Source of the DNA: Collinsella provencensis
GTDB lineage: Bacteria; Actinomycetota; Coriobacteriia; Coriobacteriales; Coriobacteriaceae
NCBI RefSeq assembly: GCF_900199705.1
Contig: NZ_LT904908.1
Span: 860,530-924,529, forward strand
DNA length: 64,000 nucleotides
Direction of reading: 5' to 3'
The notes under the pieces are model-generated. The model did no database searches. It was not told where the DNA came from and saw only the letters and a program-made list of their open reading frames with translations. Positions 38,502 to 46,802 of the stretch are shown here, one piece after another. A program made the position numbers and the translations under genes. How positions within the stretch are numbered: the first letter of the stretch is position 1; every line of letters begins with the position of its first letter.

Positions 38502-39563
38502 TCAGTGTGCGTCCGCCCTTACGTATCGAGTGTTTCGACCTGCTCCAATCTTAGTGAGCGCCCCCTCGTCGACCAGCCGCTTGAGGGCCGACTCCACTGA
38601 CGAGCTGCCCAACGCCGGACAGGCCTCCAACACATCACGCTTGGAAAACGGGCCTATAACATCTTGAACATGGTTCAAGACGATGTCATAAGACGTGCTT
38701 CTAGCTCCAGCAACCTCTACCATAGAAACGCGCCGCTCGAGATCGCGATAGCAAGAGAGGATAACGCTCAGCATGTACTCGATAAACGGCTTCGGATCAT
38801 TTGTTCCCTCGTGCCAACCAACGTCCGATGCCGCCAACGCGTCATAGTAGGCATCCTTGGTCTTTTCGATCGCTTTCTCCACGCTGATGTATCGACCGAC
38901 CATGTAGCCGGCGCGATAAAGCAACAACAGCGTGAGCAATCTGCTCATGCGTCCGTTACCATCCTCAAAGGGATGGATGCATAGGAAGTCCAAGACGAAA
39001 CATGGAATCAAAATCAACGGATCGACCCTGCCTTCCGCCAACGCTCGGTCATATGCGCCGCAGAGTCGCTCAATGACCTCGGGCACCTCATGCGGCGGCA
39101 CTGGGACAAACAACGTTGCCGTCTCCCCGCTTGGAAGAATCATGTCGATCTCGTTCGGCGCAGACTTATAACGTCCACCGAAGGAGTAGCTCGTAAAATG
39201 CATAAGATCCCGGTGGAGCTGCAGGATGTAGTTCGATTTTATCGGGATATACTCGTAACTCTCGTGCACCAGATCCAATACGTTCCTATATCCTAAGATC
39301 TCCTCCTCGTCGCGATTGCGCGGAGTGGTCTTGCTGGCAATCAACTGACGAAGACGCGGATTGGTAGTCCGAATCCCCTCGATGCTGTTGGAACCCTCGG
39401 TACTTTGAATCCTGGCTATCTCCATCAGGCGGTCGAGAGCAACCGGTTTCTGATACAAAAGCAACTTCTGCTTTCCCTTGTACTCATGTATCTGCGCGAC
39501 ATAGGAGACGATCTCGTTGCTCCATGTCTGCTCTTTTAGCGCTGCATAGTTAAATTCCCTCAT
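38502..39563 (-). CDS. Fic domain protein with C-terminal winged helix
   Basis: A 353-residue Fic protein, predicted to transfer AMP or another nucleotide onto a target protein. The N-terminal part carries the auto-inhibitory motif SNSIEG (residues about 59-64, consensus S/TxxxE/G-N), which makes this class II. The active-site loop HPFEDGNGRMSR is complete (His near residue 196). The last 60 residues (FSKRDVLEACPALGSSSVESALKRLVDEGALT) form a winged helix-turn-helix, so the protein may bind DNA. The ATG follows GGGAGA. Repeated TCCCAAT motifs upstream are possible self-binding sites. Repeat elements bracket the gene. Confidence 0.88.
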   Translation of the reverse strand: MREFNYAALKEQTWSNEIVSYVAQIHEYKGKQKLLLYQKPVALDRLMEIARIQSTEGSNSIEGIRTTNPRLRQLIASKTTPRNRDEEEILGYRNVLDLVHESYEYIPIKSNYILQLHRDLMHFTSYSFGGRYKSAPNEIDMILPSGETATLFVPVPPHEVPEVIERLCGAYDRALAEGRVDPLILIPCFVLDFLCIHPFEDGNGRMSRLLTLLLLYRAGYMVGRYISVEKAIEKTKDAYYDALAASDVGWHEGTNDPKPFIEYMLSVILSCYRDLERRVSMVEVAGARSTSYDIVLNHVQDVIGPFSKRDVLEACPALGSSSVESALKRLVDEGALTKIGAGRNTRYVRADAH

Positions 39564-39570
39564 ACGTTTC

Positions 39571-39640
39571 TCCCAATCTGACTATCTATGTCCCAATATT
39601 ACTATCATTTTGGGAGATTAACTGATGAATTTGGGAGAAA
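39571..39640. promoter_or_regulatory. Four CCCAAT half sites upstream of fic
   Basis: Two direct copies of TCCCAATnTnACTATC start at 39571 and 39591 (period 20). Two inverted ones, TTTGGGAGA, lie at about 39609 and 39630 (period 21). The first overlaps the fic ribosome site. This looks like an operator array, possibly for the winged helix of the Fic protein itself. Confidence 0.5.
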
Positions 39641-39665
39641 AGGAGTCGGGATCTTAATACAGACT

Positions 39666-39817
39666 TGAGACCGGACCGTTGTTGCAGGTCGCCCTGTGCT
39701 TGCGGTACCTACGCAGGTGGCAGCACACTGAGACCAGACCATTGCTGCAAGTTCGGATTTGAAACCAGACCGTTGTGTCAAAAACCAGCCGTTTTATGCA
39801 ACATCGGTCTGGTCTCA
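39666..39817. repeat. 31-bp-period repeat block B, second copy of the 89-bp element
   Basis: Units like GAGACCAGAC...TGCA start at 39666, 39729 and 39760 (forward) and 39797 (reverse). The 89-bp segment 39729-39817 has inverted ends (GAGACCAGAC/GTCTGGTCTC) and repeats the arrangement and sequence of 38195-38283. It lies between the fic promoter and the aspS terminator. Confidence 0.8.
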
Positions 39818-39837
39818 ACGGCGGTATGCGAAACAAA

Positions 39838-39865
39838 AGGGGCGCCATGAAGTCATGACGCCCCT
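39838..39865 (-). terminator. aspS terminator
   Basis: AGGGGCG/CGCCCCT arms with an ATGA/TCAT inner stem, followed on the minus strand by TTTTGTTT. It lies 37 bp after the aspS stop. Confidence 0.85.
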
Positions 39866-39901
39866 CAACGAGAGTTCGTTTACAGCTGGACCGCTTGTCC
39901 C

Positions 39902-41698
39902 TTACTCCAAGCGCAGACCAACCTCTTTGAGCTGTGCCAGAGAAACCTCGGACGGCGCGGCCGACATGAGGTCGGAGCCGGAGCTCGTCTTGGGGAACGC
40001 CATGACGTCGCGGATGGAATCCGTACCGGCCAGCAACATGCACACGCGGTCGAGACCGAGCGCAAAACCACCCATGGGCGGCGCACCGAACTCGAGCGCC
40101 TCCATGAGGAAGCCAAACTGCGAACGCGCGCGCTCCTCGGTGAATCCCATGAACTCGAGCATCTTGAGCTGCAGCTCGGAGTCGTGGATACGCATACCGC
40201 CACCGCCGGCCTCAAAGCCGTCCATCACGAAGTCATACGTGCAGGAGCCCATGGCGAGCGGGTTCGTCTCGAGCAGGTCGAGCTCGTCGATGTGCGGAAG
40301 CGTGAAGGGCTGGTGCTCAGCCTCGTAGCGCTGGCCTTCCTCGTCCCAGTGGAACAACGGGAAGTCGACGACCCACAGGAAGTCGTGGCCCTCGCGGGGA
40401 ATTTCAAGCGCATCGGCCATGTGGGAGCGCATGCCGCCGAGGATCTCGTCGGCCTCAAGACGCGGGCCCGCGGCGAACATCACGAGGTCGCCCGGCTCGA
40501 CGTCCATGCGCTCGCGCAGCGCAGCCATCTCCTCATCGGTGAAGAACTTGACGATGGGGCTGTTCATAGAGCCGTCCTCGCGGAAGGCGATCCAGGCAAG
40601 GCCCTTGGCGCCAAACGTGGAGGCAACCTTGGCGAGCTTGTCAATCTGCGCGCGCGGCCACGTGCCGGCACCCTTGGCGTTGATCGCCTTGACGACCTGG
40701 CCCTCAGTAGTGGCGGCGCTGGCGAACACCTTGAACGCGGACGTGGCGAACACGTCGGTGAGGTCCACGAGCTTCATGCCGTAACGGGTGTCGGGCTTGT
40801 CGGAGCCGTAAGTGTCCATGGCGTCCCAATAGGACATGCGACGCAGCGGCGTGGGCATCTCGACACCCATCTGCGCGAAGGCGCTGGAAAGCACGTCCTC
40901 GAGCGCGCCCATCACGTCGTCCTGCTCAACAAAGCTCATCTCGATATCAACCTGCGTGAACTCGGGCTGGCGGTCGGCGCGCAGGTCCTCGTCACGGAAG
41001 CACTTGGCAACCTGGTAGTAGCGCTCCACACCGCCGATCATGAGCAGCTGCTTGAGAAGCTGCGGGGACTGCGGCAGCGCGTAGAAGCTGCCGGGCTGCA
41101 GGCGGCTCGGCACGATGAAGTCGCGCGCGCCCTCGGGCGTAGACTTGAAAAGCGCAGGGGTCTCGACCTCGGTAAAGGCGCGGTCATGCAGAGCCTGGCG
41201 AATGGCGAAGGTGAAGTCGGAGCGCAGGCGCAGACGAGCATTCATCTCGGGACGGCGCAGATCGAGGTAGCGATAACGCAGACGCGTATCCTCGGCCGTC
41301 TCGATGCCATCCTCAATCTGGAACGGCGGGGTCTTGGAGCGGTTGAGCACCGTTGCCTCGTCCACCAGAACCTCAACCTCACCCGTGGCGAGCTTGGGGT
41401 TCACGGCGTCCTCACCGCGGCCGCGCACCACGCCGTGCACGCGGATGGGCCACTCGGGACGCATGGTCTCGGCGATCTTGAACGCCTCGCCCAGCGAGTG
41501 CTCGGGGTCGAACGTGAGCTGCGTAATGCCTTCGCGGTCGCGCAGGTCGCAGAAAATCAGGCCGCCGTGATCGCGGCGACGACTCACCCAACCGGTAAGC
41601 GTGACTTCCTCGCCCACGTTCTCGGAACGAAGCTCACCGCAGGTGCGCGTATGCATGGAGTGAATGTTTGCGGGGTTGGTGGCATGGCAATCCGCCAT
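39902..41698 (-). CDS. aspS: Aspartyl-tRNA synthetase
   Basis: A 598-residue class II synthetase that charges tRNA-Asp (or Asp and Asn if non-discriminating). It has an N-terminal OB-fold anticodon-binding domain (residues 1-110), motif 2 region FRDEDLRADRQPEFTQVDIEMSF near residue 225, a bacterial GAD insertion domain (about 300-430) and motif 3 GGFALGLDRVCMLLAG near residue 555. Length and order are those of bacterial AspRS. The ATG follows AGGAGG. No T-box leader is visible. The 424-bp gap upstream (41699-42122) holds only the ppc terminator. Confidence 0.96.
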   Translation of the reverse strand: MADCHATNPANIHSMHTRTCGELRSENVGEEVTLTGWVSRRRDHGGLIFCDLRDREGITQLTFDPEHSLGEAFKIAETMRPEWPIRVHGVVRGRGEDAVNPKLATGEVEVLVDEATVLNRSKTPPFQIEDGIETAEDTRLRYRYLDLRRPEMNARLRLRSDFTFAIRQALHDRAFTEVETPALFKSTPEGARDFIVPSRLQPGSFYALPQSPQLLKQLLMIGGVERYYQVAKCFRDEDLRADRQPEFTQVDIEMSFVEQDDVMGALEDVLSSAFAQMGVEMPTPLRRMSYWDAMDTYGSDKPDTRYGMKLVDLTDVFATSAFKVFASAATTEGQVVKAINAKGAGTWPRAQIDKLAKVASTFGAKGLAWIAFREDGSMNSPIVKFFTDEEMAALRERMDVEPGDLVMFAAGPRLEADEILGGMRSHMADALEIPREGHDFLWVVDFPLFHWDEEGQRYEAEHQPFTLPHIDELDLLETNPLAMGSCTYDFVMDGFEAGGGGMRIHDSELQLKMLEFMGFTEERARSQFGFLMEALEFGAPPMGGFALGLDRVCMLLAGTDSIRDVMAFPKTSSGSDLMSAAPSEVSLAQLKEVGLRLE

Positions 41699-42122
41699 GG
41701 CGTCCTCCTTTTCATCTGTGCCGCCCCGTGCCGGTACGGGCGACTGGTGTACAGACTGCCCGGGCGCGTAGACAGCGCGTTCGGGCCAAAAACGGCGCAG
41801 GACAACAAGGCGTCACCGCGCGCGACAGCTCATAAGGATAGCGGCTTATAGCACACTGCACCACACAAAAGTGCCGCCCATGGGGGTTCTTAACATTTTC
41901 GACTCAATAAGACCGAGGATAACGTGCTATGAGCAGGCCTTCTTCTCCATTTGAACTCCGGCACCTGCAGTAATTCTCGACACAATCGCCCGCACAAAGG
42001 GCCCAGCGAAAAAGAGTTGCCAAAGCAGCACCTAAGCCACCATGCCTACGCGTTCGAACGAAAAAACGGCCGACCCGCAAATCTCTCTGCAAACCGGCCG
42101 TCATCATGCTATCTGGCAGCTA
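41699..42122. other. 424-bp gap between aspS and ppc
   Basis: Apart from the ppc terminator near 42061-42101 I see no gene or clear repeat. A TATAAG or TATCCT sequence on the minus strand (about 41840-41850) may be the -10 of aspS, but no matching -35 is evident. Confidence 0.4.
42061..42101 (-). terminator. ppc terminator
   Basis: ACGGCCG (42066-42072) pairs with CGGCCGT (42095-42101), with a further GCGGGT/GTTTGC-like inner stretch, followed by six U residues on the minus strand. Confidence 0.85.
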
Positions 42123-44858
42123 TTACCCCGTGTTCTGCAAGCCCGCGGAGACGGCGGTCACGGTCTCCAAAATCAGGCTCAGGTACTCGGCCTTCGCCTC
42201 ATCCGCAAGCTCGTCTTGATGCGCGCGAATCTCACGCAGTGCGCGGACCTGCGCAATCGACAGCGCGTCGACATAGGGGTTGCGCACGCGCACGGCCTGA
42301 CCGAGCACGCGACGATGCTGGAGCGGCCACTCGCTATCGGTAATCGCCAGCACCCACTTGCGCGTGAGGTGCATCTCGTGAAGGACCTTCTCGGACAAAT
42401 CCGCGCGATCGCCCAACGCAAGGTACATCTTGGCGATACGCCCGTCCGTCTTTGCAATGGACATCTCGATGTTGTCGATGAAGGTCGCGAACAGCGGCCA
42501 CTCTTCGTACGTGCGGCGCAACAGGTCAAGATCGCCCAGCTCGTCGCAGGCGGTGCCTAGGCCATACCATGCAGCGAGGTTGATACGCGCCTGGCTCCAG
42601 CTGAACACCCAGGGAATGGCGCGCAGGTCGTCAAGGGACTTCGCGCCCAAGCCGCGCTTGGCGGGGCGGCTGCCGATGGGCAGCAGGCCGACCTCGGTAA
42701 GCGGGGTCACCGTCGAGAACCACGGGGCAAAGTCGTCGGTGGCAAGCAGGTCAAGATAGCGATCCGTGCTCGTCTTGCACAGACGGTCGGACAGCGCGGC
42801 ATACTTTTGCGTCATGTCGGTGTTGGTTCGCTCCACCGAGGGCGCGGAGTTGAGCAGCGTAGCAGCGGCAACGCTCTCGATGTGACGCTGTGCCAACACG
42901 CGGTTACCGTAGCGCGCAAAAATAATCTCACCCTGCTCAGTTACCTTAAAGCAGCAGTTCACTGAGCCCGCAGGCTGAGCCAGCACCGCACGGTTGGCCG
43001 GACCGCCACCGCGGCCCACGGCACCGCCGCGGCCGTGCATGAGCACAAGGTTGATATCGTTTTCCTTCGCCCAAGCAGCCAGGCACTCCTCAGCGCTGTG
43101 AAGCGCGAGCATAGCCGTGGTAGGACCGGCGTCCTTAGACGAATCGGAATAGCCGAGCATAATCTCGAACGTGCGACCGTTCTCGCCCAGGCGACGCTGA
43201 ACATCGGGGAGCGTAAGCATCTCGTTGACCACATCGACGCAGCCCTCGAGGTCCTCAAGCTGCTCGAACAGCGGAATCACGTCGATCGTGGGAACGTCTT
43301 CGGGATGCGCGAACGCCAAGCGCGCCAGCTCGTACACGTCGGCCACATGCTGCGCCGACTTGGTGAACGAGATGATGTAGCGGCGCGCGGCCTTCTGGCC
43401 GTAGCGCTTCTGAATCGCGCCGAGTGCGCGGAACGTATCGAGCACCTCGCGCGTCATGGGCTGCAGATCGCCATGGATACCGTGCTCGGCAATGTCCTCG
43501 AGCGCACGGGCGTGCACTTCAGAGTGCTGACGGAACTCGGTTTCCACCATATGGAAACCGAAGGACTCCACCTGCCAGATGAGTGTTTGAACCGGTCCGT
43601 ATGCCGTGCGCACAGCACCGGCCTGTGCCAGCGAGCGCTGCACCACACGTAGATCGTCCAGGAATTCCTCGGGCGAGTGATACATCGTGTCTGCATTGCG
43701 GCGCACCGTCGCATTCAAGCGGTCTGCCATAACGAGCATGACGGCGCGATGCGGCTCCGAGGTGGAAATATCTGCGGCACGCGACGAAAGAACCTCGCTC
43801 ATCTCAACCTGATGACTCCACAGGTTGAGCAGCTCCTCGCTCGGCTTGGTGTAGGCGGCCTCAAGCGTGAGGTTGCGACCCACGCTGCGGCATTTCTCTT
43901 CAAGCTTACTCACCATATGCAGGGAATATTTGGCTGCGACCTCGCGGCTCACCTTAGCGGTGACGTTGGGATTGCCGTCGCGGTCGGTACCAATCCAGCT
44001 GCCCGGATGGAAGAACGCAGGGCACACGGGCGGCACCGTGCCGGCTAAATCGCCCAAAACCCAGTCGTCAAAACGGCGGTACACCGTAGGGACCACATCG
44101 AAAAGCGTGCTATCAAAGATGTCGATGATGGTGTCTGCCTCTTCGACGGGCGTGGGCTTCTTGAGCGCGATAGGGCTCGTGCGCACAAGGGCATCGATCT
44201 CCTGCAGCATATGGCGCTCGTTTTCCGCCAAGTCGGAACCGCCCAGATGCGGACGCTCATTGAGCAGGTTCGCGATGCGACGGATCTTGCCCTCAACCGC
44301 GCGGCGGCGCGCCTCGGTGGGGTGCGCGGTAAACACGGGATGGAACTCGAGACGACAGAGCAGCTCGTTCGCCTTTTCTGCGCCCGCTTCCTCAATGAGC
44401 TGGCGATATGCCACAGTCAACGCATTGGATGGATCGATCAAGCCACCCATCTCCACGCCGCGCTCGCGCTCGTGCAGCGTGCGAACACGGTAGTTCTCCT
44501 CTGAGAGGTTCGCCAAATGGAAGAAGCTCTCCACCGCGCGCACCAGCACGCTCGCCTTGTCGAACGACAGCTCGTCAATGAGCGCAACGGCATCGCGAAA
44601 CGCCTTCGTACCTGCGGTATCACCCATCGGGATACCCTGGTCGTCCACGTCCTCGCGCACCGCCACGGAACCAGGGTTGCCCTCATTGGCGGTAATCATG
44701 CTTTCGAGCAACGTGTCAAATGCCTTGCACACGCCCTCGTCGTACTCGTTGAGTACGCGATGTTCAAGGCGCAGGAACAGCGCCAGGTTCTCGCTCAGGC
44801 TCTCCGGAATCTCAATCTCAGTGAGCGGAGCATTCACATATGCTTCGACCTCAGCCAC
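42123..44858 (-). CDS. ppc: Phosphoenolpyruvate carboxylase
   Basis: A PEP carboxylase of about 911 residues that makes oxaloacetate from PEP and bicarbonate to refill the C4 pool, important in fermenters that produce succinate. Catalytic motifs: VFTAHPTEARRR (His near residue 185), GSWIGTDRDGNP near 290, GYSDSSKDAGP near 570 and the LMHGRGGAVGRGGGP loop near 615. The frame is open from ATG 44885, but a perfect TATAAT at 44900-44895 would start the mRNA at about that ATG. GTG 44858 has AGAGGG six bases upstream and is the likelier start. HisS is upstream on the same strand. Confidence 0.93.
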   Translation of the reverse strand: MAEVEAYVNAPLTEIEIPESLSENLALFLRLEHRVLNEYDEGVCKAFDTLLESMITANEGNPGSVAVREDVDDQGIPMGDTAGTKAFRDAVALIDELSFDKASVLVRAVESFFHLANLSEENYRVRTLHERERGVEMGGLIDPSNALTVAYRQLIEEAGAEKANELLCRLEFHPVFTAHPTEARRRAVEGKIRRIANLLNERPHLGGSDLAENERHMLQEIDALVRTSPIALKKPTPVEEADTIIDIFDSTLFDVVPTVYRRFDDWVLGDLAGTVPPVCPAFFHPGSWIGTDRDGNPNVTAKVSREVAAKYSLHMVSKLEEKCRSVGRNLTLEAAYTKPSEELLNLWSHQVEMSEVLSSRAADISTSEPHRAVMLVMADRLNATVRRNADTMYHSPEEFLDDLRVVQRSLAQAGAVRTAYGPVQTLIWQVESFGFHMVETEFRQHSEVHARALEDIAEHGIHGDLQPMTREVLDTFRALGAIQKRYGQKAARRYIISFTKSAQHVADVYELARLAFAHPEDVPTIDVIPLFEQLEDLEGCVDVVNEMLTLPDVQRRLGENGRTFEIMLGYSDSSKDAGPTTAMLALHSAEECLAAWAKENDINLVLMHGRGGAVGRGGGPANRAVLAQPAGSVNCCFKVTEQGEIIFARYGNRVLAQRHIESVAAATLLNSAPSVERTNTDMTQKYAALSDRLCKTSTDRYLDLLATDDFAPWFSTVTPLTEVGLLPIGSRPAKRGLGAKSLDDLRAIPWVFSWSQARINLAAWYGLGTACDELGDLDLLRRTYEEWPLFATFIDNIEMSIAKTDGRIAKMYLALGDRADLSEKVLHEMHLTRKWVLAITDSEWPLQHRRVLGQAVRVRNPYVDALSIAQVRALREIRAHQDELADEAKAEYLSLILETVTAVSAGLQNTG

Positions 44859-44894
44859 AGTAAGCCCTCTCGTTCGAATGTTCATGCGGGGACC

Positions 44895-44900
44895 ATTATA
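44895..44900 (-). promoter_or_regulatory. -10 box of ppc
   Basis: Perfect TATAAT on the minus strand; no convincing -35 at 17 bp. It places transcription start about at 44888 and therefore decides between the ATG 44885 and GTG 44858 starts of ppc. Confidence 0.5.
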
Positions 44901-44968
44901 CGCGCGGGGTCGACGCGTCCGTCGTTTTACAAATGAGCGACACCGCGCCGATACCTACACGCAACAAT

Positions 44969-44996
44969 CGGGCGAAACCGCATTGGATTTCGCCCG
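44969..44996 (-). terminator. Hairpin after hisS
   Basis: CGGGCGAAA/TTTCGCCCG, a 9-bp perfect stem with a 10-base loop, 54 bp downstream of hisS. It lacks a U-run but is flanked by GATTGTTGCG. A direct repeat CGCAACAATCG occurs on both sides of the stem. Confidence 0.5.
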
Positions 44997-45050
44997 CAAC
45001 AATCGAAATAGTTTTTTGAACAAAGTGGGTCGGCAAGCAGAGCCAAAACA

Positions 45051-46361
45051 CTACAGCGCGGCGATAACCTCAGCCGCGGTAGCTCGATCGATCAGCTGCT
45101 CCTCGTGCGTCGCCATGTTGCGCAGCTTCACCTTGCCGCCAGCGAGTTCGTCGCCGCCGATGATCACAATGTACGCCGCGCCCAGCTTGTCCGCCTGCTT
45201 GAACTGACCCTTGAGCGATTTGCCCTGATAGTCGCACTCGGTACGCACTCCCTGAGCGCGCAACTCGTGCGAGAGCGCAAACACCTCTTCGCGCAGCTCA
45301 GCGCCCGCGTTGGCTACGAACACGCACGGCTCGGCATCGGCACCCAGGTCAACACCCTGCGCCTCGAGCGCCAGCACGATGCGCTCGAAGCCCACGGCAA
45401 AGCCCACACCCGGCGTCGGCTTTCCACCCTCGAGCTCCACCAGGCCATCGTAACGACCGCCGCCGCCAATCGAGCCCACACCTGCATCGGGAACCTCGAC
45501 CTCGAACACCGTACGCGTGTAGTAATCCAGACCGCGCACCAGCGTGGGGTCCTCGACATACGCAATGCCCGCGGCATCAAGATAGCGCTTGACCTGCGCA
45601 TAGTGCTCGGCGCACTCGTCGCACAGGTTGTCGCCCATAAGCGGAGCGCCCTTCATGATCTCGCGGCAATGATCGTTCTTGCAGTCGAATGCGCGCAGCG
45701 GGTTGAGCTCGGCACGCTCGCGACACTCGTCGCACATCTCGTCGGCATGGTCGAGGATAAACGCCTTCACGCGATCGCGATATGCGGGGCGGCACGCCGG
45801 GTCGCCCATCGAGTTGATGAGCAGGCGCAGACGGGACAAGTCGAAGCCTAGTTGCTTGAAAAACTCCATGAGCATGATGATGCACTCGGCATCGGCAGCC
45901 GCATCGGGCGCACCCAACCACTCGAGACCCACCTGGTGGAACTGACGCAAACGACCCTTCTGCGGACGCTCGCCGCGGAACATCGCCTCGGCATACCAAC
46001 CCTTAAACGGCACGCCACCCTGCGGAACCAGGTTATTTTCCACCACGGCGCGGACAACGCCGGCAGTACCCTCGGGCCTCAATGCCAGGCGCTGCTTAGC
46101 CTTGAGCTTGGCATCGGTGCCCTCTTCCAAAACGCGCGCGAAGTTGGCGCCGGAAAACACGCGGAACATCTCTTTGCGCACCACGTCGGTAGATTGTCCG
46201 ATGCCGTGCACGAACACATCAAGCTGCTCGATAGCAGGCGTCTCAATGGGATCGAAGCCATATGGACCAAACACGTTGGCGGCGATCTCCTGCATCTTTT
46301 GCCAAGCGCGCATCTCGCGACCCATCAAATCCTTCGTACCCTCTGCTCGCTGTGCCTGCAT
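45051..46361 (-). CDS. hisS: Histidyl-tRNA synthetase
   Basis: A 436-residue class II synthetase that charges tRNA-His. It shows motif 2 (MFRGERPQKGRLRQFHQVGLEWLG near residue 108), the His-specific motif LVRGLDYYTRTVFE near 260 and motif 3 (GVGFAVGFERIVLAL near 308), then the anticodon domain ending ERATAAEVI-like. A four-Cys zinc-like knuckle (CDECRERAELNPLRAFDC...C) lies at 195-225, a feature of some bacterial HisRS. The third ATG (46361) is used because AGGAGG lies six bases before it and covers the earlier ATGs. A TATAAT -10 at 46423-46418 fits. Confidence 0.95.
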   Translation of the reverse strand: MQAQRAEGTKDLMGREMRAWQKMQEIAANVFGPYGFDPIETPAIEQLDVFVHGIGQSTDVVRKEMFRVFSGANFARVLEEGTDAKLKAKQRLALRPEGTAGVVRAVVENNLVPQGGVPFKGWYAEAMFRGERPQKGRLRQFHQVGLEWLGAPDAAADAECIIMLMEFFKQLGFDLSRLRLLINSMGDPACRPAYRDRVKAFILDHADEMCDECRERAELNPLRAFDCKNDHCREIMKGAPLMGDNLCDECAEHYAQVKRYLDAAGIAYVEDPTLVRGLDYYTRTVFEVEVPDAGVGSIGGGGRYDGLVELEGGKPTPGVGFAVGFERIVLALEAQGVDLGADAEPCVFVANAGAELREEVFALSHELRAQGVRTECDYQGKSLKGQFKQADKLGAAYIVIIGGDELAGGKVKLRNMATHEEQLIDRATAAEVIAAL

Positions 46362-46802
46362 AATCATCCTCCTCAAACGCCGTTCTCAATAAACGGCGGG
46401 CAATTTTCGTTCACCATATTATAGGAACCCACATAAGCAGCTGCGAGCAAGTTCTATTCATCACCAGAACTGTCAATCATTGGATAGAAATGACGGAAAT
46501 GCATAAATTGTTTCCGTCTTCCCGAGTAGACGACGATTTAAAAAAACAAAACCTCAGGTAGGATAGGTGCCAGATTTTCCTATACTCGGCATGCCCGAAT
46601 AGATTTGCGCATTTCCGTCATTTTTGAAACTCGATTCGAGGCGCAGCGCGTCCCGAATTGGAAACGCCAAATAAAACTGCCTCATCTTGCAGGGCCCACA
46701 CGCGTCGGCCCGCGCAGTGACGAAAGCATCTGCACGAACCAAAGCACGCGGTATCATAGGGCTGCCAATCCCATTCAATCACCCTCTTACAGGAGGTTTA
46801 CC
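46362..46802. other. 441-bp gap between hisS and the threonine aldolase gene
   Basis: Contains the hisS -10 (TATAAT, 46423-46418, minus strand), the 136-bp inverted-repeat element at 46488-46623 and, before the aldolase, a TATCAT -10-like box near 46751. No gene is seen. Confidence 0.5.
46488..46623. repeat. 136-bp element with perfect 15-bp terminal inverted repeats
   Basis: AAATGACGGAAATGC (46488-46502) and its exact complement (46609-46623) bound the element. A third TTTCCGTC (46511-46518) and inner arms CCCGAGTA/TACTCGG allow alternative hairpins. It has MITE-like architecture, but I see no transposase and no second copy in the window. Confidence 0.7.

Noticed and set aside
46362-46802. 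T-box leader for hisS
   Set aside because: No T-box bulge sequence or specifier stem is visible, and the -10 at 46418-46423 leaves too short a leader.
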